Origin: Acidobacteriota bacterium
GTDB lineage: Bacteria; Acidobacteriota; Terriglobia; Acidiferrales; UBA7541
Assembly (NCBI GenBank): GCA_003224515.1
Contig: QHZC01000358.1
Location: forward strand, 1-7,478
Length of the DNA: 7,478 nucleotides
Direction: 5' to 3'
The position numbers and the translations under genes were made by a program. The stretch's first letter is position 1. Each line of letters starts with the position of its first letter. This document shows positions 1-5,823 of the stretch, piece after piece. The notes under the pieces are model-generated. The model saw only the letters and a list, made by a program, of their open reading frames with translations, did no database searches and was not told the DNA's origin.

Positions 1-1981
1 TTTCCCGGAAGCCCAGGCCTGCCAGGAGAATGTCTCCGGGCCGATTGCCATCCCGGACCATCCGTTGGTCCGCGAGGTGATGAAAGACGTTCTGAGCGAG
101 GCGATGGACCTCGAAGGCTTCGAACGGGTGCTAGGCGATATTGCAGAAGGCCGAATTCGCTGCGTTGCGGTAGACTCGCCGGTGCCCTCGCCGTTTTCGC
201 ACGAGATTCTCAACGCCAATCCCTACGCTTATCTCGATGATGCTCCTCTCGAGGAGCGCCGCGCTCGGGCGGTGGAAATGCGCCGCACACTGCCCCAAGC
301 GGTCTTGTCCGAAGTTGGCCGGCTGGACCCTGCGGCGATTGCGGAAGTGCGCGAGGAGGCTTGGCCTGATGTTCGAGATGCGGAAGAACTACATGACGTA
401 CTTTTAACCCTGGTTGCGCTGCCCGCATCGGCAAATGCCGGGCCCCCAGAGAACCACCACTTGGGCCAGAAGCTCCGGGCGTCAATTCCCGCATGGGCTG
501 AATTTTACGAGCAGCTTGCCGCCCGACGCCGTGCCGCGCTCGCCCACGTGGGCCCCTTGAAGTATTGGGTCAGCACGGAACGCGCCAAGGACTTCGTGCA
601 GATCTTTCCCGCCGCGTGTTTTGAATCATCACTCCCCGACCTAGGATCAAAAGCAGCTTCGCGCGAAGATGTGCTTCTCGCTCTCGCGGCGGGCTGGGTG
701 GCGCACTGTGGTCCGCTGACGGCAAGCGCGTTAGGCGAAACGCTGCAAGCACCCGTCGCAGATATGGAGAGAACTCTTCTGAGAATGGAGGCGAGCGGCG
801 CTGTTCTGCGTGGGCGTTTCACGGATTCTGCCGCCGGCGAAACGGAGTGGTGTGATAGGCGCCTCCTGGCGCGTATCCATCGACTGACGCTCGGGACGCT
901 GCGGAAACAGATTGAGCCTGTGACCCCGGCGGAGTTCATGCGCTGGCTCTTCGGTTGGCAGCATGTAGGGCCGGGCACGCAACTTCTGGGCGAGCGGGGA
1001 ACGCTAGAGGCGCTGCGGCAGCTTCAGGGTTACGAGGCGCCCGCAAATACATGGGAACGCCACATCCTGGTACGACGCATCGGTGGATACGATCCAAGGA
1101 TGCTCGACCAGCTTTGCCTCACAGGCGTAGTTGGCTGGGGAAGGCTGTCCCCTCATCCGGCGACACTCGATTCTGCGATGAGCGGCAAACGCCGCGTTGT
1201 GCCTACTAGCGTCGCGCCTATCACATTCTTCGTGCGCGAGGATGCCGACTGGGTGATCGCGCACCGCGAGGCAGGCGAGGAAGCGACTCGCGGGCTAAGT
1301 CCTGATGCGCGGGCGGTCATGGAGTTTCTGCGATGCCAGGGGGCATCGTTTTTCACCGATATCGTGCGCGGAACAGGCAAGCTGAAGGCAGAAGTGGAGA
1401 CAGCGCTCTGGGAGCTAGTCGCAGCGGGCCTGCTGACTGCGGACGGCTTTGACAATCTTCGGGCCTTGATCGATCCCAAGCGTCGCGCCGGACAGGGGAG
1501 GGGTCGGAGCGCGCGTCCCCGACACAGCGCGGGCCGCTGGTCGCTGCTGTATGCCGGCGAAACGGTAGATCGCGCGCGGGCTCTGGAAGCGATGTGCTGG
1601 ATGCTCTTGCGCCGCTACGGAGTCGTCTTTCGCGACGTGCTTGCGCGCGAGACCCTGCTGCCCGCATGGCGCGAACTGCTGATCACTTTGCGGCGCCTCG
1701 AGGATCGCGGAGAAGTCCGCGGCGGAAGATTCGTCAGCGGCTTTCTCGGGGAACAATTCGCTCTGCCGGTCGCGGTGGAATCCATCCGGGCACTGCGCAA
1801 CCTTCGGCCCTCGGGCGAGACCATCGCTGTTTCCGCTGCCGACCCGCTCAATCTGGCGGGCATCCTGGTGCCGGGCGAGCGCAGGCCGTCCACCTCCGGC
1901 AGATTTGTTGCTTTTCGCGACGGCGTTGCCTTGCCGCCGGAGGAAAGGGCGGGAATCATCGCCATGGCCGCGGCACCCTGA
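1..1981 (+). CDS. lhr: Lhr-type ATP-dependent helicase, C-terminal part (5' end outside window)
   Basis: This is the 3' part of a large helicase-related (Lhr) gene. The frame is open from nt 2 to a TGA at 1979-1981, giving 659 visible codons; the apparent TTG start at 65 is internal. The first residues (FPEAQACQEN, then IPDHPLV and EAMDLEG) match the DEAD/H-associated region that closes the Lhr core, ending in NPYAYLDDAPLEERRARAV and REEAWPDVRDAEE. The remaining ~550 residues look like the winged-helix-rich Lhr C-terminal domain, related in fold to AlkZ/HTH_42 proteins, with GRFVSGFLGEQFALP and SAADPLNLAGILVPG near the end. The RecA motor domains lie upstream of the window. Lhr proteins are 3'-5' DNA translocases acting in cytoplasmic DNA repair. 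No internal lesion is evident, unlike the next gene. The ligase gene follows after 33 nt on the same strand, suggesting one repair operon. Family assignment is strong; substrate is inference. Confidence 0.93.
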   Translation, partial: FPEAQACQENVSGPIAIPDHPLVREVMKDVLSEAMDLEGFERVLGDIAEGRIRCVAVDSPVPSPFSHEILNANPYAYLDDAPLEERRARAVEMRRTLPQAVLSEVGRLDPAAIAEVREEAWPDVRDAEELHDVLLTLVALPASANAGPPENHHLGQKLRASIPAWAEFYEQLAARRRAALAHVGPLKYWVSTERAKDFVQIFPAACFESSLPDLGSKAASREDVLLALAAGWVAHCGPLTASALGETLQAPVADMERTLLRMEASGAVLRGRFTDSAAGETEWCDRRLLARIHRLTLGTLRKQIEPVTPAEFMRWLFGWQHVGPGTQLLGERGTLEALRQLQGYEAPANTWERHILVRRIGGYDPRMLDQLCLTGVVGWGRLSPHPATLDSAMSGKRRVVPTSVAPITFFVREDADWVIAHREAGEEATRGLSPDARAVMEFLRCQGASFFTDIVRGTGKLKAEVETALWELVAAGLLTADGFDNLRALIDPKRRAGQGRGRSARPRHSAGRWSLLYAGETVDRARALEAMCWMLLRRYGVVFRDVLARETLLPAWRELLITLRRLEDRGEVRGGRFVSGFLGEQFALPVAVESIRALRNLRPSGETIAVSAADPLNLAGILVPGERRPSTSGRFVAFRDGVALPPEERAGIIAMAAAP

Positions 1982-2014
1982 GCCTCTCGTCGTTCGATCG
2001 CATACGGTGTCATC

Positions 2015-3232
2015 ATGATCGCGTCCATGCGCCGGTTTGTCGAAACTTGCGAAGCGGTTTCCGCAACTACAAAGAAAACAGAAAAAGTACGCCTCGTAAG
2101 CAAGTGCCTGCGCTCGCTTCCTGTCGACGATGCGGCCCGGGCAGCCATTTTTTTCGCCGGGCACGCGTTTCCTCGCTGGGAAGAGCGCACCCTGGCGGTT
2201 GGTGGGTCGCTGATCTGGCAGGCCCTGGAAGCGTTGAGCGGTCTGCCTCCAGAAAGGCTGTCTCAGACATACCGCCGATATGGCGATGCCGGCGGAATGG
2301 CCGAAGAGGTGCTGTCAAGTGACAACCCTGGGGGAGAGCTGACGCTTCGAGATGTTGCCGCGACTTTCGAGAACCTGGCTGCGCTTCGCGGCTCCACACA
2401 GAAACTCGAAGCTTTCAAGCAGCTGCTCCGCCGCGCAAGCCCTGGCGAAGCGAAATACATCATCAAGATTGTCACCGGCGATTTGCGGATTGGCCTCAAG
2501 GAGAATTTGGTCGAGGAAGCTATCGCCCAAACCTTCCTTCGGCCTCTCGATTTGGTCCGGCGCGCGAACATGATCACCGCGGATGTCGGGGCAACCTTCA
2601 GACTCGCTGCCGCCGATGATCTTGCCGCGGCTCGCTTGCGCCTTTTTCATCCCATCGGGTTCATGCTGGCTACTCCGGCGGAAACTCCGGCCGAGGTTTT
2701 CGAAAGTTTTCCCGCGGATGCGCTGGTGGAAGATAAATACGACGGCATTCGAGCGCAGGCCCACAAAAGTGGCCGAACGGTGAAGCTTTTCTCCCGTACG
2801 ATGGACGAGCTCTTGGAATTTCCCGAGCTGTTTGAAGGACTGGCTGCTCTGCCAGGGGAATTCATCCTCGACGGTGAAATCCTTGCCTGGCGTGACGCCC
2901 ACCCCCTGCCCTTCCGCGAGTTGCAACGGAGGCTCGGACGCAAACATTCAGATATGTGGCTGCTTCTCGACATTCCGGTGAACTTTGTCGCCTTCGACCT
3001 TCTTTATCAGGACGGCGATCTCTTGCTGGATACTCCGCTTCGGGAAAGGCAGCGGCGTCTCGAGCAACTGCTCGGCCCGGCCCCCGGAGCGCACTTTCAG
3101 CTTGCAGGCTCGCAGCGCTGCCAGACCGTCGAAGAACTGCGGGAGACTTTTGAGAATGCGATCCTTCGAGGGCAAGAAGGTCTGATGGCCAAGGAGCCCG
3201 GTTCGCCCTCGCCACTCTCGACGTCGTCGTGA
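2015..3232 (+). pseudogene. ATP-dependent DNA ligase, N-terminal fragment (frame-broken)
   Basis: This holds the DNA-binding domain and most of the nucleotidyltransferase domain of an ATP-dependent (LigB/archaeal-like) ligase. The adenylated lysine of motif I is K241 in EDKYDGIRAQ, and FILDGEILAW is motif III-like. Motif IV is EGLMAK (residues 388-393). After AKEP the frame should continue with a PGRRG..W.K.K motif V segment; instead about 10 unrelated residues lead to a stop. The next family segment (LATLDVVVTAVEYGHGK) is present only in another frame starting around nt 3202. Roughly 50 nt (3n+1) therefore seem to be missing. ATG 2015 is the first start, but the family match begins at ATG 2027 (MRRFVETCEAV), which may be the true one; neither has a clear ribosome site. 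Ligases of this type are known next to Lhr-like helicases. Without motif V and the OB fold, strand joining is unlikely. Confidence 0.85.
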
Positions 3233-3612
3233 CCGCAGTGGAGTACGGTCATGGCAAGCGTCATCACGTTCTCTCCGACTATACGTTCGCAGTGCGCGAC
3301 GCCGGGCGCCTGCTCAATATCGGCAAAGCTTATGCCGGCCTGACGGATGCGGAAATCCGCGAATACACGGATCATTTCTTGAAGCACACGGTTGAGGACC
3401 GCGGGCATTGGCGGCGCGTCGAGCCCAACGTCGTGCTGGAAATCGCTTTCAACAATATCCAGCGGTCAGATCGCCACGAAAGTGGCTATGCGCTGCGTTT
3501 TCCAAGAATCGTGCGTCTGCGCCCCGACAAGACGCTCGGAGAAATCGACACTCTGGAGCGCGTCAAAGAAATTTACGCGGGACAGCGCGCCGGGACCCCT
3601 CCAAGAGACTAA
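3229..3612 (+). pseudogene. ATP-dependent DNA ligase, C-terminal OB-fold fragment
   Basis: This is the C-terminal OB-fold domain of the same ligase, displaced into another frame. Family sequence starts before the formal GTG start: ALATLDVVV is readable from about nt 3205. It continues through EYGHGKRHHVLSDYTFAVRD, an IGKAYAGLTDAEI segment and VLEIAFNNIQ to ALRFPRIVR, where RFPR (residues 90-93 from the GTG) is motif VI. It ends with TLERVKEIYAG, the usual family C-terminus. The GTG at 3229 overlaps the TGA of the N-terminal fragment as GTGA, so coupled translation of a second polypeptide is conceivable. Even so, the motif V segment that joins the two domains is in neither piece. The most likely reading is one gene, 2015-3612, broken by an internal deletion or an assembly error. 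Confidence 0.85.
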
Positions 3613-3911
3613 GGCAGCGACTCGGGTAATGGATTTACAGAGAAACCAGCGCTGGAACTTCAGTATCATCGTAACGCTCTCGGGCTAAATCAGAGGTGCG
3701 CTTCGCTCCAGCCGACCGAGTCGTTACCGCAGCAGAATATCGTCTATCTGGATGGTCGAAACGCCCGCCAGAACTACATTCAGGTGTATCGAGGGGATGC
3801 CGCTCTGTCTCATGGAAAGCCTCGAAACGGTCAGAAGCGCCGCTTCGCGAATCCTCGAAGGTATCCACGACGATTGCGCCGCCTAGCTTCCTCGCCTCTC
3901 GCGCTGACCTG
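3613..3911. other. Intergenic stretch between converging genes, no supported gene
   Basis: About 300 nt lie between the ligase stop and the stop of the zeta-like toxin on the opposite strand. Several frames are open for 60-110 codons on both strands, as expected for G+C-rich DNA, but none has a recognisable domain or a ribosome site. The plus-strand frame following the ligase stop stays open to about 3944 without an ATG or GTG near its beginning, so it might be a gene remnant, but I recognise no family. No U-tailed hairpin that could terminate either flanking gene is visible. Confidence 0.5.
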
Positions 3912-4562
3912 TTACGTCCTCCCGGACGACTCGATCGCCCCTTGAAGGATGGGCTTCGCCCAGGGCGGCACAAGGGAAAGGTCGGCTGAACTCACGATCT
4001 TGCCCCATTTCATGTGCAGCAGGAGTTTGGGTGACGGAGCTTGCCCTTTTTGTGGATCGCCTTCTTCGGTGTTGTCAAAAACCTTGAGCTCTGCAAGGTA
4101 GGGCAGGAGTTCAATCAACTTCATCCTGCTCCGGGCGTACCGTTCACGTATCTTAGCCTCGGGGATGTCGTGCCCGCCCATGCCCACCCTCGACCGCACG
4201 CGAGCGATGTGCAAATCGGCGCTTTCCAGCCCCACATACCAAATTCGCACTTCGATTCCTGCAGCGCTCCCCTTCTTGAGCAAGGAAACCATCGTGTTTC
4301 CCCCGAGCGTGGTCTCAAAGGCAAAGTCCTTACGCTCGTCGATGGCTCTTTCGAGCAGACGGCGGCCTTCCTGCCAAGCCAATCCATTTGCTTCTTCCTG
4401 GCTGATTTCGGGGAGTTTCGAACGGAACTCGCGCGCGGCCGTATCCGGATTATAAAACGTGACGCCGGCTTCCTCGAGCATCGCCCCGCCGATGCTGCTC
4501 TTTCCTGCACCGTTCACACCGGCCAGGACATGAATGCGCGGTGTTTGAGCCAGGTCAGGCAC
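3912..4562 (-). CDS. Zeta-toxin-like P-loop kinase (toxin of the REC-Phd module)
   Basis: This is a small cytoplasmic P-loop kinase of the zeta-toxin/AAA_33 type. Numbering is from the GTG at 4562. The Walker A loop is GVNGAGKSS (residues 15-23), followed by YNPDTAA (D40). FETTLGG contains the likely catalytic or substrate-side acidic residue E83. The arginine-rich lid follows around GGHDIPEAKIRERYARS (129-145), and the family C-terminus WAKPI is present. At 216 residues it is full length for this short branch and shows no lesion. I prefer GTG 4562 because GTGCCTGA overlaps the antitoxin stop by 8 nt, typical of translational coupling; a TTG at 4574 would add four residues. Classical zeta toxins phosphorylate UDP-N-acetylglucosamine, but the substrate of this short branch cannot be read from sequence. 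Its position directly after a Phd-type antitoxin supports a toxin role. Confidence 0.88.
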   Translation of the reverse strand: MPDLAQTPRIHVLAGVNGAGKSSIGGAMLEEAGVTFYNPDTAAREFRSKLPEISQEEANGLAWQEGRRLLERAIDERKDFAFETTLGGNTMVSLLKKGSAAGIEVRIWYVGLESADLHIARVRSRVGMGGHDIPEAKIRERYARSRMKLIELLPYLAELKVFDNTEEGDPQKGQAPSPKLLLHMKWGKIVSSADLSLVPPWAKPILQGAIESSGRT

Positions 4563-5283
4563 GCTTGCGCGCAAAAGTTACAGCGGCCTTGGCCAGCTGC
4601 TCTGAAGTCGCGTCAAACGCTGCCTGCATTCCCGTGCGAGCTTCCGGCGTCTGCATCCGCGCAAGAAGCGCGTCGAACTCGCTGCTCAACGCGTTGAGCT
4701 TCGCCTCCGTCGCACGAGAAAACTTCTCGTATTCCGCCATCGGAATCACGGCCGCTTTGGGAGTCTCGCGCTTGGTGATGAGCACCACGCCGCCCTGCAT
4801 GACCGTCTCTAGCACGCGGCCCATCTGATTCTTGGCCTCCGTCGCCGTAATCTTGATGGGCGTGAGGGCTTCTCCCCGGCGAGCGAGAAAGGCAGGCGCT
4901 GCGTCCTGCCGCACCTGTCTCATGCGCATAGCATTAGCGACCGTTCGCTTGAGCAAAGCGGGACCGATGGGCTTGACGAGCAACTGCAGGGCTCCCAACT
5001 CCGTGGCCTCGACCGCGATCTCGTTGCTCTGCTTATCGATCATCACGATCACGGGCAATTCGGGAGAAAACGCACGCACTCTTTCCAGAAAAGCGAGACC
5101 GCTAATCTTGGGAACCAGAAGATCCGTGAGAACGACATCGAAAGGAGCGCTTTCCAGACGCCGGAAAGCTTCGTCGCCGCCACTCGCCTCGGTCACTTCA
5201 AATCCGGCGTGAGCAAGCGCACGGCTGTAAGACGCCCGGATTGATGGCTGATCGTCGACCAGAAGAACGCGGCCTCGCGGCAT
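4555..5283 (-). CDS. Response-regulator receiver domain fused to Phd/YefM-type antitoxin
   Basis: The 242-residue protein has two parts. Residues 4-118 are a CheY-like receiver: acidic pocket D10/D11, phospho-acceptor D54 in VVLTDLLVPKISG, and K104-P105. The numbering coincides with NtrC, but the switch positions T82 and Y101 are I82 and L101. After a linker (119-140), residues 141-190 match Phd/YefM antitoxins (ITATEAKNQMGRVLE, then ITKRETPKAAVIPMAEYEKF). The tail 195-242 (LSSEFDALLARMQTPEAR onward) resembles the toxin-binding tail of Phd antitoxins found beside zeta-like kinases. ATG 5283 is preceded by AGAGG eight nt upstream. No Met or Val start lies at the usual Phd N-terminus; the nearest in-frame candidates are M119, M121 and V124, without a good ribosome site. 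The toxin gene overlaps the 3' end. Domain calls are firm; that phosphorylation tunes the antitoxin is inference. Confidence 0.88.
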   Translation of the reverse strand: MPRGRVLLVDDQPSIRASYSRALAHAGFEVTEASGGDEAFRRLESAPFDVVLTDLLVPKISGLAFLERVRAFSPELPVIVMIDKQSNEIAVEATELGALQLLVKPIGPALLKRTVANAMRMRQVRQDAAPAFLARRGEALTPIKITATEAKNQMGRVLETVMQGGVVLITKRETPKAAVIPMAEYEKFSRATEAKLNALSSEFDALLARMQTPEARTGMQAAFDATSEQLAKAAVTFARKRA

Positions 5284-5299
5284 GGTCAGTACCTCTGAC

Positions 5300-5322
5300 A
5301 GCCATTTTAGCCATTTTGGCTA
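5300..5322 (-). promoter_or_regulatory. Candidate autoregulatory operator: palindrome plus tandem repeat over the -10 box
   Basis: On the minus strand TAGCCA-AAA-TGGCTA (5322-5308) is a perfect palindrome with 6-bp arms. It lies in the promoter spacer and runs into the -10 box. The unit AAAATGGCT occurs twice back to back (5317-5309 and 5308-5300), giving a second TGGCT half-site downstream of the -10. Phd/YefM antitoxins bind palindromes over their own promoters, so the Phd part of the fusion is the natural ligand. This is inference from position and symmetry. Confidence 0.55.
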
Positions 5323-5332
5323 TAATAGTCAA
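5304..5332 (-). promoter_or_regulatory. Sigma70-like promoter of the REC-Phd/zeta operon
   Basis: On the minus strand TTGACT (5332-5327, 5/6 to consensus) is separated by exactly 17 nt from TAAAAT (5309-5304, 5/6 to consensus). Transcription would start near 5297. The AGAGG ribosome site (5296-5292) would then sit at the very 5' end of the mRNA, with a leader of only about 14 nt before ATG 5283. Such a near-consensus promoter with a very short leader fits a strongly transcribed, autorepressed toxin-antitoxin operon. Confidence 0.75.
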
Positions 5333-5406
5333 GAGAACCTCGGTGACTGGCGGTGCCAGGATACCAAGCGGTCAACCTCGGCTGACAACTCAACGCTGTA
5401 GGCCAT
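5329..5406 (-). pseudogene. RelE-like toxin, truncated N-terminal stub
   Basis: An ATG at 5406 opens a 25-codon frame beginning MAYSVELS, the usual opening of RelE/ParE-superfamily toxins, and then VDRLVSWHRQSPRF before a TGA at 5331-5329. Full-length toxins have about 85-95 residues, so at least two thirds is missing and no catalytic region remains. The start lies inside the antitoxin remnant's last codons (ATG...TGA overlap of 17 nt), the standard antitoxin-toxin arrangement, which supports the call despite the short length. Its stop codon falls within the TTGACT -35 box of the next operon. Confidence 0.55.
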
Positions 5407-5555
5407 GACGTTTCACGACGTCATTCAGCGGGATGGTCTGGTCTTCACCGTTCGAGGATAGCTTCACGGACATAGTAAGTTTTGGTGCGCCCGGTGCGCC
5501 GGGCCAGCTTCTCCAGGCGTTTTTCAATGGACTGCGGCAGTCGAATAGCCAACAT
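5390..5555 (-). pseudogene. RelB-like ribbon-helix-helix antitoxin, internally deleted
   Basis: ATG 5555, with a GAGG ribosome site five nt upstream, starts MLAIRLPQSIEKRLEKLARR followed by TGRTKTYYVREAILER and a stop at 5447-5445. This is an unmistakable N-terminal ribbon-helix-helix domain of a RelB/StbD-type antitoxin: a beta strand for DNA binding, then two helices. Intact members have about 75-85 residues with an acidic helix that wraps the toxin. Here the next readable family piece, DQTIPLNDVVKRHGL, is in another frame (about 5449-5390, ending TGA 5392-5390). So about 20-25 codons of the middle helix appear to be lost with a frame change. The 36-residue N-terminal peptide could still bind DNA as a dimer, but toxin neutralisation is unlikely. 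The toxin stub overlaps its 3' end. Confidence 0.72.
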
Positions 5556-5564
5556 AAGCACCTC

Positions 5565-5606
5565 GCTATACAGGTATAGCATACCGTGAAGGCGGAGCAC
5601 GAACAA
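5565..5606 (-). promoter_or_regulatory. Promoter and palindromic operator of the decayed RelBE-like module
   Basis: The perfect palindrome GCTATAC-AG-GTATAGC (5565-5580) lies 10 nt upstream of the antitoxin ATG. It overlaps a second one, GGTAT-AGC-ATACC (5573-5585). On the minus strand a weak promoter can be read as TTGTTC (5606-5601), a 17-nt spacer and TATGCT (5583-5578), so the palindromes cover the -10 and start site. This is the usual place for ribbon-helix-helix antitoxin autoregulation. The palindromes are directly visible; the promoter is only a moderate match. Confidence 0.5.
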
Positions 5607-5742
5607 GTAACTCGCTGCAGCCTGTAGACTTTCCCGCGGAGATACCGACCTGAAACCTACAAACGCGCCTAATGCTTAGAGATCCAGTTGAATGTTGATA
5701 GGGCGGGAACTCGCAACAGCGTTTATTGAACCGATTAAATAC

Positions 5743-5772
5743 TTGACCCGCAGTGCCTCCTCCGAATAGATT
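5743..5772 (+). promoter_or_regulatory. Possible sigma70-like promoter of the aminotransferase gene
   Basis: TTGACC (5743-5748, 5/6 to consensus) is followed after 18 nt by TAGATT (5767-5772, 4/6). A start near 5779 would give a leader of about 45 nt before ATG 5824. The region 5607-5742 upstream holds nothing else I can support. Confidence 0.4.
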
Positions 5773-5823
5773 GCGGGGGCAGCAACACCACTCCGTTGTT
5801 TCGTGAATTTGGGGAGAAGAATC

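Noticed and set aside
1415..2164. 249-codon open frame on the minus strand across the end of lhr
   Set aside because: It lies antisense to well-conserved Lhr C-terminal sequence, has composition typical of a shadow frame and matches nothing.
3176..3232. Programmed ribosomal frameshift joining the two ligase pieces
   Set aside because: A frameshift would not restore the missing motif V segment, and no slippery heptamer is evident at the junction.
3834..3846. Inverted repeat GAAGCG-C-CGCTTC as a terminator
   Set aside because: The loop is a single base and there is no U-rich tail on either strand.
3635..3989. Open frames of about 100 codons on both strands in the gap after the ligase
   Set aside because: They lack domain similarity and ribosome sites, and overlap the 3' end of the toxin gene; G+C-rich DNA gives such frames by chance.
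5321..5326. Perfect TATAAT on the plus strand
   Set aside because: No acceptable -35 lies at 16-18 nt upstream (CTGACA is 20 nt away) and no plus-strand gene follows closely; the same bases are part of the minus-strand promoter spacer.
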